Positions 21,830 through 33,485 of a DNA stretch of 64,000 nt are shown here, piece after piece. Numbering within the stretch: position 1 is the first letter of the stretch; the number at the start of each line of letters is the position of its first letter. A program made the position numbers and the translations under genes. Source of the DNA: Oidiodendron maius Zn. Taxonomy: Eukaryota > Ascomycota > Leotiomycetes > Myxotrichaceae. Under the pieces are notes generated by a model. The model was not told the origin of the DNA, ran no database searches, and was given only the letters and a program-made list of their open reading frames with translations. The stretch spans positions 1,116,001 to 1,180,000 of the forward strand of contig KN832872.1 of assembly GCA_000827325.1 (NCBI GenBank). Direction: 5' to 3'.

Positions 21830-23187
21830 ATGGCCGAGAAGCCTTCAGTCCTCATCATCGGCGGGTTGGGTTACATCGGGCGGTTTCTGGCACTCTACAT
21901 CCAGCAGAATAACCTGGCGTCTGAGGTTCGAATCGTGGATAAGGTGCTCCCGCAATTGGCATGGCTGGCTCCAGAGTTCGCGGAGGCATGTTCGCAGGAT
22001 AAGTTCATGCAGGCAGATGCCAGTAAAGAGCGTGAGTTCCCAACCCCTCATTTTACAATCTTTTGTGGCTCGAAGTTACGAAATTCTCGACTAAGGGCTG
22101 ATCCGACGCAGCATCCCTTCCCCGTATTTTTGATCGCGCCAACGGCGGACAGTGGGATTATGTCTTCAACTGTGGTGGCGAGACAAGATATTCACAGGAG
22201 GATGAGGTTTATAAGGTGCGCTCGCTGGCATTGAGCTTGGCCGTGGGGAAGGAAGCTGCAAAGAGGGGCGTCAAGGCGTTCGTAGAACTGAGCACTGGCA
22301 TGGTATACAAACCAGATTCCCAGCCAAGCAAGGAGGGGGATAAATTAAAGCCGTGGAGCAAGATTGCCGTCTTTAAATTGCAAGCGGAAGAACAATTATC
22401 CCAGATTGAGGGGTGAGTGATTTTCACAAACGATGCTAGAAAAGCAGTACAACGCCGGCACCGAGAGCGCGATGTTCTCTCAGCGCAGGGAAACGTTAAA
22501 TCAAGCTCATTTAGCCTGTGATGAATGATAAAAGCTAACCTCTCGACTAGACTCAACCTCATAATAGTCCGTCTCGCTCATGTATACGGCGACTATGCAT
22601 CTCAGTTCGTTGCCACGGCGCTCACTGTGGCCCGTGTCTACCAACACCTAGAGGAAGAAATGAAATGGCTCTGGACCAAAGATCTACGTGTGAACACTGT
22701 GCATGTCACCGATGTTACAAAAGCACTCTGGGCCATCACAGACTGGTATGCCGTCAAGAAACAGCCCAACTGGGATGTCAAATCCATGGGCAAGGTCCCA
22801 ACTTTTAACGTGGTCGACCGAGGCCAAACGTCGCAGGGCACCATGGCCGAGATCATCGGGCAGCTGTTTGGGATTGAGACAGGTTTTCAAGGCCAATTAG
22901 TTAGCACGTTTGCTCGATTGAACATGGATAGCGTGGTCGATGAGGTCAACGAAGAGGTACTTGGCCCATGGGCGGAACTGCTCGAGGATGCAGGAATCAC
23001 GCGGCCGGGCCCTCTCACTCCGTTCATGGAGAAGGAGCTGTTGAAAGACACAGACCTGAGCATGGACGGCAGCCGGCTTGAAAAAGTCGTCGGGTTCACC
23101 TACAGCAAGCCCAAGGTCACCAAGGAATTGGTGCAAGGCATGATCGACTCTTACATTCGCATTGGATGGTGGCCAGTAGCAAAATAA
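21830..23187 (+). CDS. NAD(P)-binding epimerase/dehydratase-like SDR, 379 aa
   Basis: Exons 21830-22031, 22112-22412 and 22551-23187 total 1140 nt. The N-terminus PSVLIIGGLGYIGRFLALYI is a Rossmann fold with a G-x-x-G-x-x-G loop. WDYVFNCGGETRYSQEDEVY, FVELSTGMVYKPD and LNLIIVRLAHVYGDY match the extended SDR (NAD-dependent epimerase/dehydratase) fold. The usual catalytic Y-x-x-x-K is not visible: the equivalent stretch is LKPWSKIAVFKLQAEEQL, with a lysine but no tyrosine. The enzyme may therefore be an atypical or non-catalytic member, and its substrate is unknown. Homologous proteins are widespread in filamentous fungi as unnamed epimerase-family members. Confidence 0.85.
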
Positions 23188-23889
23188 TGTGGAAGAACTG
23201 TTCAGCTAGAGATGGTGGAGAGCAGGAGTTTTAACAACGATACAAACATACCTTATATGGGGCGAAAGAGCCACAACTTTCAGATATATAAAGAGAGACC
23301 TGACGGCAAAACTACAACAAAGGCGAACGATTTAACGATGATGAGCAACACGGACGCGCAACACTGATACCATCATTCCATTACAACACCTCGAGAAACC
23401 CTCATTTTCATCTCTGTTGGCTATGTCCAGCGTTAAGCAATGGGTGGCCTATGTACTTGTACCTTCACTCGCTCTGCTGCTTGTAATTCTAGGAGGAGCT
23501 ACTTTTCTTTTATCTCGTTTGAATATGGCACATATCGCGAATCACTTTTCCCATATTTTATATTAATTCCGGGGTCGTCAGACCTCCTGAATAATAGTGT
23601 TTTACCCCGTTCAACTGCGATATGCACATATGTCTATGTTCGAGTGGTGTACATTTTAGGGGCAAGCCGTACAAGATTACCATGCAGATGCACTAAGACT
23701 CTAGTTGGTAGAAGGGGCTACGCAACCGCGAATGAGAGGCGTAAAGAGTAGATTTCATATGACAGATGCAAGGGTTTTCTAATCCCGGCTTGAGCGATTA
23801 TATCGCAATTTAAATATGAATAGGGATTATCATGTGAATATCATGATTTCGTTTCATTCATGTACCAAGTTCGTCATAGTACTCTAATG
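23188..23889. other. Convergent 3' region, no gene
   Basis: 3' flanks of the SDR gene (+) and the capping-protein gene (-). A plus frame at 23440-23751 is not protein-like. Confidence 0.45.
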
Positions 23890-24875
23890 CTACCGCTTCA
23901 TAGAATCGATCATCTCCTGGTGAGTGGCTCTGTCCCTATTAGCCTCGGTCAAGGGGCCGATACTCCTTAGGTCACCGACGACATCCTTGGCCTTCCCGAA
24001 ATACACATCTTGGAGAAGATTTCTCATCTTGAGCTCCATATCTTCAACTAGCTTGCCAATGTTGGCAATGTGCGAAGTATCATCATCTACCGGTAGATCA
24101 CTCTCGATTTGCCGCGTCATGTTCCCGCTCAGATCCATCTCGCCCAAGTTCTCGTTATTCGTAGATAAGGACAGGATAACCGTACTTGTGAGTTTGTAGT
24201 GTGCTGTGCGTGCTCGATCCACAGCTTCAAACACATGGATCGAGTCCCAATTTCCCTTGCTCTTCCCCGAAGGCGCGGCCACTATTAAAATATCAGCCCT
24301 TGCCCAGACATACCCCTCGGAGTATTTGGAAGAAAAAGAAAATATACCTTTCTTCAGCAGCACAACGCCTGCAAATCCATCATCCAGGTTCCAGAAGTAC
24401 ACGCTCGACACACCGCCCTCATAGTACAACTCCCTATAGACATCAAAGGCCTCGTTGGCGCGAATCTCCATCTTCCTCACTCTCTCGCTGGGCACTGCAC
24501 CCTCTCCCGCACCGTCATTGTTGCCCTGGTCGTCGACGCCCCCAACACCGCTGCCTCCAAGCGGGGTCTCAAACTCGCCAGACCAGGGCGAGCGGTACGA
24601 GTCTCCATCGCGGTTGTAGTCGCAGAGAAGATAGTCACGGCCAGTCTTCCGGCAGCGGGCAATAGTCAGAGGCTGATCAACTGATGAAAGGAGATCTTCA
24701 GTGAGCGAGGGCACGAGGGAGATGAGGGAGTCAAGGTGCTTGGAGGTGTCTTGCGGGTTGAGGCGCCGGAGGAGGTCGCTACGAGGTTTAGATTAGATTC
24801 GACAGAGGGCAAGGAGAATATTGGAGAGCTAGCTAGAACTTACAGTGCACTGTCGAATTGATCAACTTCAGCCAT
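23890..24875 (-). CDS. CAP2: F-actin-capping protein subunit beta, 284 aa
   Basis: The beta subunit of the CapZ heterodimer, which caps actin filament barbed ends. Minus-strand exons 24875-24844, 24778-24348 and 24281-23890 join to 855 nt. The product starts [20 protein letters not shown] and shows the family signatures [52 protein letters not shown], and [20 protein letters not shown]. Between residues about 65 and 80 there is a Gly/Asp/Asn-rich insertion common in fungal homologues. The second intron (24282-24347) is 66 nt, a multiple of three without an in-frame stop, so retention would simply add 22 residues in a loop. Length is close to the usual 270-290. Confidence 0.95.
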
Positions 24876-25238
24876 CTTGCTCACGAGACTTGTACGGACG
24901 GGGTGTGAGAAGGTAGAAGGTAGCTCAAAATGGCTTTGGAGGGGTCGACGATGAACGCAATCGCTAGAGTGCTAGCAGTTGTAGGTGTGGCCGTAACACA
25001 CGTGATGTGGGCGTTGTGTATCACCAATTTTATAATGTCTTCAAGCACAGAGAATAGAATAAATATGCAGGCAATAGCATATTGGCAATGCAGAGCAAGT
25101 ATTTACGTTCATAAATTTTACTCTCCAAGCCCGAAGAGTCTCGGTGGCCATGCAGTGAACCCGTGATAATGCTCAGGCGCCATGGCAACTCCATACTTGC
25201 CACACTCCATGTCACTTAAAATACAATCAATTGCTTAC
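24876..25238. other. Capping-protein promoter and LSD1 3' region
   Basis: This holds the promoter of CAP2 and the 3' end of the LSD1 gene. On the minus strand, just past the LSD1 stop, a frame to 25118 reads ECGKYGVAMAPEHYHGF and may be a missed terminal exon (see findings). Confidence 0.4.
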
Positions 25239-28200
25239 TTACATATCCAAATCAGATCCGGAGTCTTCAGCATATCCACCTATTCGTTTTGCTCTCCTGT
25301 CCCTCCTTGATGGGCTGTCGATGTTCTCATCTGGGCCTGGGACACTGGGGTTTTCCCTAACGTATTCTTCTCTGAACGAAATGGCATCCTTGTCCCATTT
25401 TGCAGCATTCACATTATATTCTGCCAGAGCAGCAGCGTACATCTTCTTTTGAATATCTGCCTGCTCGATAAATGGCCTTTTCTCGTTCTCGGACGCCTCT
25501 TTCCACATCTTGGTTACCATCTTTTTGACTTCGTTGGGGATTGGTTTTCCCTTGCCAGGTCGGCGACCTTCTTCGCATTTCCGCTTGGCTTCTTCCCACT
25601 TGTCCTTACTATAAAGCCTATAAGGATTGGCATAATTGTTCGCGGGACGCCAGGGACGATCACCGAGTTTCTTGTAAATAGCGTTCCAGATTTCGATCTC
25701 GTACGCTTCTAGACGTGCCTCTTTGGGATCTTTGGGAATCTGCACAGCATCGGCTTTCCTTTTCAGAGCCGAGTCTTTGGGCAAAACAAGCGGCTCAGGT
25801 ATGTCTATCGGCCCCAGCATGGCGTCTAGAATCTCAGATGCGGCTCTCAAGCCAGAGATGTATGCACCATGGACAGTGGCTGGGTGTGTGCCGCAGGTGT
25901 GCTCGCCGGCAAAGAAGAGGTTTTCAATGGGCTTTGCCATGACTTCGTAATCCTCTGGTTGGAAATTGGGACCAGTATAGGAGTAGCTACCCCGTGCAAA
26001 CTGATCATGGCCCCACCTTGTGACAACCGCCTCAATGGGATTAGAAACTGTCTGACCAAATATGCTCTTCAACACTTTTGTAGCCTCTTCTACAAGTTCC
26101 TCATCTAAGGTCTTTTCCGTCTGGAATGCTGCATCACCAGCCATGAGGGCAAGCAGGGTAGGGACACCAGAGGTCTTCGTGCAATTAAACCACTGGAAGA
26201 AGCGACCTCGCTGCGAGAAGTAATCCGCCTGATCTAAGCTGAAACGATTTGGCGGATTTCGTAATGTGCCAAAGATATCCCGGCGCTCGTCCCAAAATGC
26301 CTCCTTATAGACCAACACAACTTTATTCAGTACTCCAAATCCGATGCGTTGAATGGCGCCGGTTTTCCATTCAGGTAATGGTGGCTCGAATTGGATGCTG
26401 TTTTGTTTCAAAACTCCTAGGGGCATCGTCGAGACGATATAATCGGCGTCGATCGTCTCACCGTCTTCGCATTCGATCCTTGTTGGCGTGTTGCAGTCCT
26501 GCGATTTGTACGAAATCCGCCGAACCTTGCTCTTTCGTCGTACATCTAAAGGCCGCGGACAATTCAGAAGGCCCCTTGGCACTTGTTGATAACCGCCAGT
26601 AACCATCGTATGTTTTCCTTCCCACTCATTTCCAGCATCTAAGTCCCAACCGCCAAGACTTAACTTGTTGCAAGTAATGGCATTGCTGTACTCCAAATTT
26701 GCAACGTGCCAGTTAATTAATCGCAAATCCAGCGGCGTGAAGTCAACAATTCTTGAGAACTGTCGGATAGCTTCGTCAAACACAGATCCCAGCGTTGCAT
26801 ACTTTAAATTTACAGCAGCCTCGAGGTCTAGATCGTACTCGATGCCTACGCCAGGCCTCAGCAGCCAGCCAATTTCTCGCGCTTTGTATGCAGCCGTATG
26901 TACAGCAGGTATCCCAGGCTCAAGATGCGATCTGCCCGTGAGTCTGTCAGACGAGACAGGTATCAACTGTATCTCACTTGGAGTAGACGTCCAGACAGGC
27001 GATTCAAGATTCGGCGTTGGTGCTGGGGAGTCCTCAATGGAACTGATTGTCCTAGAGCCTTCTCCGCTGGCATCACGGCCAGCGTCCAACATGTCCTTGT
27101 CCCCATCGATAGTTGGAGGGCTGGCGATCTTAAACTTATATTCGCTCACACGATCAAGAATGTAGTTGAACAATTTTTCGGCAAATTGGTCTCGATTGAC
27201 ATCCACGGGTCGCCCAGTAGCATCGTAAATTGTCGTATCTGGCTTCAGAGCATGATATGGTAGCGCAAGTTGACCCCTCACAATAATATTCAGAGGATTG
27301 CCACGATCAAAGCCGGTAATGATCATACCACCCATCTCCGCCGTATGCCTACTCCCATAGCTGAGTGTTGGATAGTTAGGTTTCGACTTGAACGGACGAG
27401 AGTACACTCTTCCGCCAATCCTATCTCTGCCTTCCAATACAATTACACGTGGTTTCTCTTCCCCTATTTCCCTGAATCGATCTTCGAATTCGGAAAACAA
27501 CCCTTCGAGTTGTCTTGCACAACCTAGACCTGACATACCAGCTCCAATAATGGCAACAGTTCGCCCCTTTCGCTTCTGCTGTCGCCCCTTCTTACTGATG
27601 TTCGGTTTATCCACATGCTCTACACATCCATAGTTGATATACCCTCGTCGAACAAGCCACTCATGGCAGATATTGGCAAGATCAAACCAACGAGAATCTT
27701 TAGCGCAACCGACAGCCTCATCTCGCATTACACCAATCAGAGGGTTCCTTATCCATAATCTCAGGATTCCATTTCTGATATTGAGATAAGTCGTCACTTG
27801 CTGATGAGTGATATGTTCCCGAAGCATCGAATACTCTTCGGGGTGCAGACTGTACGGATTCAAACGCGATGATTCTGCTGCAGCAATGCATTGCCTCGCA
27901 TACTCAGACGGTGCAATATCAGTTGGTATGGACACCTTGGGGCGTACATTATATGTTTTACGCTTCGTCTTTTGGGACGAGTGTTTGGCGGTTTCTCTCG
28001 AGGTGGCGTCGAAGCCTGTTGGAGATGTTGCCTTACTCGACATTGAAGACAGAGCAGATGAGACTTCGTCGATATCTGTGACCATGGATGAGGCCATAGA
28101 GCCAAGGGCGCTTTCAGGCCTTAGATGAGTGCTGCCATCATGTACGAACTTGGAACGCCGTTCTGGGCTACGACGCGAGAAGTTAATATGTGAGCTCACA

Positions 28201-28579
28201 CAGATACATGATATTGATCACATAAAATGCTTTCAAAGCCAAAAGCAACATAATGTAATACATACTGAGAGACACCAGTTGTCATGTGCTTTCCATGAGT
28301 TGCTTTTGCACGAGACTCGGTTGAGCTAGATGTGGAATGATATTTCCTTGAGTAGTCTCCGGGGGCATCAACAATTATAGTTTGCGAAGCTTGGTCGAAG
28401 CTATTGATAGATCCGTCGATGGGGGACATTGATATGGCATCTGGCGTAGACGACTCCCTGGCCAAATCCAGGGAAGGTTCGAACATACCCAGATGCGAGT
28501 CTAATTCTTCAAGCCCCATCAAAGTATCGTGACTGAGATCATGTTGCTGCGATAACTGATTATCCAACATCGCCGCCAT
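25239..28579 (-). CDS. LSD1-type histone demethylase with SWIRM, amine oxidase and HMG box, 1089 aa
   Basis: A FAD-dependent lysine demethylase of the KDM1 family. Minus-strand exons 28579-28266 and 28194-25239 total 3270 nt. Domains in order: disordered N-terminus; SWIRM at roughly residues 190-300 (IAPSEYARQCIAAAESSRLN, WLVRRGYINYGC); FAD-binding VAIIGAGMSGLGCARQLEG and GRDRIGGRVYSRPF near 320-380; an amine-oxidase core with GVLNKVVLVYKEAFWD containing the conserved lysine; and FFAGEHTCGTHPATVHGAYI closing the flavin site. Near residues 930-1030 is an HMG-box-like segment (RPANNYANPYRLYSKDKWEE, MWKEASENEKRPFIEQA). The C-terminal HMG box is as in yeast Lsd1/Lsd2. The start is the first in-frame ATG, at 28579 (MAAMLDNQLSQQ); the open frame continues upstream but without an ATG. 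The 3' end may be longer. Confidence 0.93.
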
Positions 28580-29392
28580 ATCTGATACCCGAATTCTTGA
28601 GGCTCGGGGGAAATGCGTTGGATATATGGCCTGTCGGCTCGGTTGAATCAGGGAAGGGTACTCGAACTCGAAAAGCACATCTGATATCAACTCATCCAGG
28701 AATCAAAACCACGTTTGTCATCGGAGCGATTGAGTAATTGCCGTAATTACCACTTCACGGCCTAGATAAGTCTATCAGCAGCGGTCACAGGATATGACTT
28801 GGTACTGTACCACCACGTGTATTGGGTGAATTCGTGAATTTCAAACCACTTCGAGCGTCGCGCGTTGGAACTTAGGTATCTCGGTTTCCAATTTCTCCGT
28901 TATTCGAATGACTATGGGCGGGTTTAGGTTCCTTGTAAGATTTCGTGAGCTAGTCGTGTTGTGCGATATTGATACATCAAGGTCTTCACCAGGATCCCGG
29001 GCCAGATGGGGACGATCCATGCGCTGGATCTCCACTATGCAAGATCACGTGAAGGGCTTCCAGGCTGTAATGAACCTTTCTCCAAACGACATCTCGCTAC
29101 CCTAGAGACAGAAGGTAGACAAAACAGAAAGTCTCCTGCTTTTTGTCATGACAAAGGCTTGTGGATAAATTGTCAGACGAGAAATATAGCAGAAAGGGGA
29201 GCGACGCCCATTTAGGGCTTTGCTCTTGTAATTTTCATTTTCTCGCGAGATAACCTTCAAAATGCTCAGCTGAGGGCAAGGTCTCTCGTTTTGCTTATAC
29301 GGCAGTTCTTAATTACATTATATTAGACATCACAGCAGAGCTTTAGGCAGGGGCTCCATTGGTCATGATATATGACAATCTAGGGCGGGTTG
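28580..29392. other. Intergenic between LSD1 and VPS33, no gene seen
   Basis: Upstream of LSD1 and downstream of VPS33. No supported coding content; the 60-70 codon frames around 28840-29215 are not protein-like. Confidence 0.45.
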
Positions 29393-31679
29393 CTAAGTTG
29401 TTACCTCTTGAATACTGCTGCTCTGTCCAAACGAACCTCCTTCAATAGCAGCATCCATAATTCTATTCCCACTGATTATGGATGTCGTGCAAATGATTAT
29501 TTGCTTTCGCGCTGTATCCAGGAGTGAGTATAGCAATATCAAATTGCACGTATTCAACGTACCTTCTTCCTTCTTTGCGATAAACCTCAACGCTGCAATT
29601 TCGGTGAACGTTATGCCGCCCAATATCACGACGAAAACAGTCTTCTTCTCGCTACTTCCACTGAGAAGAGACCTAGCTTTGACTGCCTTATCCTCTCCTT
29701 TCTGGATATCGTCAAACGTCGCGCCACGAACGTGCTTCACTGCTTCATCAAAACCGCGCCAGCCTTGGGACGCCCCGCCAGAGACAGTGGTAGGAGGATT
29801 GTTCGCGCTGCCACGAGTAATCGAAGTTAGGTACTGTTTCTGCAGTATGCATTGGACAAGGCGTATTGATAGTGGTGCGTAGCCACTATATACATAGGCA
29901 ATATCGTTTGGATCATGTTCATTCACCTCATCTACAATTAGTCGAAGAGCCTTCCGCAGAAAAGCATAGTTAGTCTTTGTGCCAGTAGCACCTCCGCCCG
30001 TAATTGGGACCATAGCAGATACTGGTGATGACCGGGAGAGGAGCAACTGAAGCTTCTCGAGAGTAGCCAGCGTTAACACATGCTGGTAACCGTATGCTTG
30101 TAAAATCATTTTCTTGAAGGATTCCAGATCACGAAGTTTAAGGCCACCGGCAATACATGACTCCAAGCATAAAACTCTGAGAACCTCTGCGAGAGGGGCA
30201 TTTCGAGCAATGAGTTCTTCGACCGCTTCGTGCTGAGACGATGGGTCAGCCCCAGCAGCAAGATTTTGTTGTACCTCGAGTAGGCGACTGAATTGATCCG
30301 TCCGTGTATGTTTCATTATCTCCTCTGCCAACCCTGTATGTATCTTCAAGCTTTTCTGCTCTTCTTGGTAGCCAGGAAGTTTATTCACGAACTCTCTCAA
30401 CTCTGCCGTGGTTTTCGTACCATGTCGGCTGTCATAATCAGTTTGAAGTCGACGAGCGACTTTGTTCAGTAAGCTTCCCACGATAGCAAAATTAGTATCC
30501 CTGAGTTGGCCGTATAGTTTATCTGTTGAATCCAGCAATATCTTCCGCTTCTTGGGCTGCGCTGGAGCTGCGCCTACAGTCTTTGCGGCATTCTGGGGTT
30601 GCGGCGCAGCACCTACGACCGAAGTATCAACATCAGCATAGTTGTTTTTAATGCCTACAACCTCGTCAATCAATCCTTCGTAAGTCAATTGGGTGAGCAG
30701 CGGCGTAGCGAAGTCGATCTCACGATCGATAACGATCAAGCTCTCAATCGTGGTACTTGGCGTCAACCCTAGCTTATTGGTATCGCTAGTATCCTCGCTG
30801 GCAATGAGCTCCTGTCGCATTCGTGCAAGTAAATCAGCTAGCCTTTTGCCATGATCGCCTTTGCCTGTGATCCGGGGGAAAAGGCCATCCTTCTGTTGTA
30901 TGAGCATAAGAGCACGTGCCAGTAAGAATATCGGTGTAGGGTCTTTGCGTAGATATAGGTCGGCAAATGAGTCTTCGAGCTCTAAGGATAAGAGATCCTT
31001 CTCTAAGGGCAGAAAGTAGAGTGGAAACTCTGCAATACTGGTATCGCCGAGCACACCTGCCTGCTCCAGTATCTGTTCCGACACAAGTGTTCGCCTTGGA
31101 ACCCACAATATCGAGAACTCATGTCCGGTCTGGCTCTCACGCTGCAGGCGTTTGATATGATCTTTGGATTGTTAGAATATAGTATATATTGGCAGGAGAG
31201 GGGCACGTCGTCTGGAGCCTGGCAAGGAATTGATTCGCGGAGTGTGCCTTGGAGACCGTGGATCAAGACCGTTGCTTCAAACTCATCGATTGACTACCAG
31301 AACGTGCAATAGGGGATGGCGGGGGCACGTACATACCGGCAATTGATTGAGCATGCCTTGAGCTCTCCCCGTGAGCGATGAACACTACATTCTGCTGGCT
31401 AACGTCCGCATTGCCATTTTCTAAGAAGAACACCTTGTCGACGCCATAATCTTGGAGCGTGGAAAACTTGGCGAACAAGCCAATTGGTCCAGCCAGGCTC
31501 TTTTCAATTACCAGATTCTTTTTTCCACGGACCTACCAGAGGTTAGGTGTGCTGGAGCCTGATGGGATCAGAAAGAGAAGGAAAGATGGTGTGTTCCTTA
31601 CACCCTCTAACAAGTATAAAAGGTCTTTCCGCGCCTTGTCCTTGATCTGATCTGTATCGAACCCAGTATTCGGCGCCAT
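29393..31679 (-). CDS. VPS33: Vps33, Sec1/Munc18-family vacuolar fusion protein, 663 aa
   Basis: The SM-protein subunit of HOPS/CORVET, which templates SNARE assembly at the vacuole and endosome. Minus-strand exons 31679-31602, 31532-31337, 31161-29563 and 29511-29393 total 1992 nt. Signatures: VRGKKNLVIEKSLAGPIGL, STLQDYGVDKVFFLENGNAD, ILWVPRRTLVSEQILEQAG, EFPLYFLPLEKDLLSLELED, ADLYLRKDPTPIFLLARALM, SLIVIDREIDFATPLLTQLT and LTYEGLIDEVVGI. The C-terminus has VVILGGITFTEIAALRFIAK, then IIICTTSIISGNRIMDAAIE. Length fits Vps33 (about 600-690). The second intron (31162-31336, 175 nt) is unusually long for the locus. The third (29512-29562, 51 nt) is a multiple of three with no stop, so the unspliced frame stays open. 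Confidence 0.95.
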
Positions 31680-33485
31680 GACAAGCGGAGCAGCCCTACC
31701 TACATTCGAGCAGATGCGCGAACTGAAGATGAGTATGAGACCGTCGGCGAGTGGACGCGCCGACGCCTACAGGCGGCGCGCACAAGCGAGCCGAAAATAA
31801 TCAACCGTACTTGCGCGAGGCAGAGTGATTTATGCTGGAGCTGCACCCGCCTCACCAATCACCCGCGCTCACCTGAGCTGGGTGAGCCAGACCAGGGATA
31901 AGACTAGCGTACATAAAACAAAAGCACCTTAGAAGAGTTGAGCACGACTCTAGCGGAAATATAGTGGCGATCTGACACGAGCATGCTAAGGGATGCGCTT
32001 GACGACGAGATGTTGTACCAAACCCTAGGCAGATAATTCACGGACGAAGATGGAGACGCGGAAATCACAACTCGCCAAATATAGATGCACGTGCAAATGA
32101 GCCAGCTCCAAATCTGAGCTCAAAATGGTGAGCATCGTTCTCTGAAGGGTCATGTCGATAATGTAGTCCTGTAATGGCCTGTCCATGCAAAAAAAACGTC
32201 TCTCAGATCACGACTGTCGATATGCGACAAGTCTGTTTCACATATTATGTATACTATTTTTAATTAAACAAGGTTATATAATAAAATTAAAGCCTTAAAC
32301 TAGATCTAGGGATATCTTATAATATTAAGTAGAGCAAGGTAATACGATAGGCGCATAGCGCGTACATGTAACCAATTTACAGTTAAAGCTTGTATATTAA
32401 AATAAGCAACTCCATAAATAACCCAGTCCACCTTCGGGCGTCTAGCAGGCGCCATTTTCAGGGAGGAGCAGCGTTTAGTCTTCTTCTGATTTTCCGGGTA
32501 AATATACTTCGTTACATCGAGCTTCCAGCAACCCACTAGCGAGGCTCCTTCGACTCACTAACGTCCTGCTGTATATCCACCAGCTAATCGTCCGTCTCAC
32601 TCTGTACGAAAGGATCCTGACCTATAAATCCATTATTTAGGACAAAACCTTCTAGTCTTTATTACTATACCTGGGATTCATGCCCTAGAAATCTCTTAGC
32701 GTTTATTATCCTTATATATCTAGACGAACCTGCTGAGGACTCCTCTATAGGCAACAACCAGCTTAAGATGAATCTTGTAGAGCTTTAGGGAGCCCTTATC
32801 TTCTGGAATTTATTTGCAAAAGAACTTAGCAAATACGTGGATCCGGCAACTCTTATTAGAAGACAGCATCTTAACGTTACCAATCCTTTATAGCAAGGAG
32901 TTTCTATCCTAGAGGACGAGTATACCAATGTTTCTAAGAAAGAAAGGTTTACTGTACTACTTTATAGAGCTGACGATATTACATGTCAGTACTATTATAG
33001 TCTGAGAGAGGAGTTTTATCAGCTGAAAGACTGTGGGATGGGATAAATAACGAGGAACCGGTCCGGAGATTATTGGTCCAGGGCCGCATAAGTTAAAGAG
33101 GAAACGATGACCATTCAAGTCCCGAGTCCTAGAGGCGTCTCGGTGCCGCACCCCGGGTGCCGTTTGTAATTCAGCTTATATAATCTATTCCGAGTTTTAG
33201 CGTTCTTTGTGTTGTTGCCATTTCAAGCGTACCCGTTTGAAAGCGGCATGCTAGGAAGCGGGCTTACATTAGGCATCGCCTCAAATTAGCTAAAAGCGGC
33301 GCAACAAGGTGAGTGGCCGGGAGAGTTGCTTGCACATTTCACTCCGTCTATTTCGCAAGGTCGACACACTTTGTAGATGACTCCACAGCCTCGCGGCAGT
33401 GTTCTGACTTTGACACAAATTTGTACGACGCTTTAAAGACCCTAAACAGCACCCTGCCGAGAGCTATTGAGCCAAGGGAAGGTGA
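31680..33485. other. VPS33 / HisRS divergent region with an AT-rich relic
   Basis: The outer parts are the promoters of VPS33 (31680 to about 32150) and the HisRS gene (about 33200-33485). In the middle, 32220 to about 33050, base composition turns AT-rich. There is a plus-strand frame from about 32720 to 33044, described separately. Confidence 0.5.
32720..33044 (+). pseudogene. Decayed protein-coding relic of unknown family
   Basis: One plus frame reads YLDEPAEDSSIGNNQLKMNL, then FWNLFAKELSKYVDPATLIR, then LEDEYTNVSKKERFTVLLY and EEFYQLKDCGMG before a stop. It is interrupted by a couple of in-frame TAG codons. Amino-acid usage looks protein-like but I recognise no family, so it may be a gene fragment or part of a mobile element. 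Flanking DNA is AT-rich. Confidence 0.35.

Noticed and set aside
25723-27165. Several plus frames of 75-166 codons opposite LSD1
   Set aside because: They are antisense to a strongly conserved gene and share no protein features.
28580-28690. 37-codon N-terminal extension of LSD1
   Set aside because: The frame is open but starts at TTG; the first in-frame ATG is at 28579.
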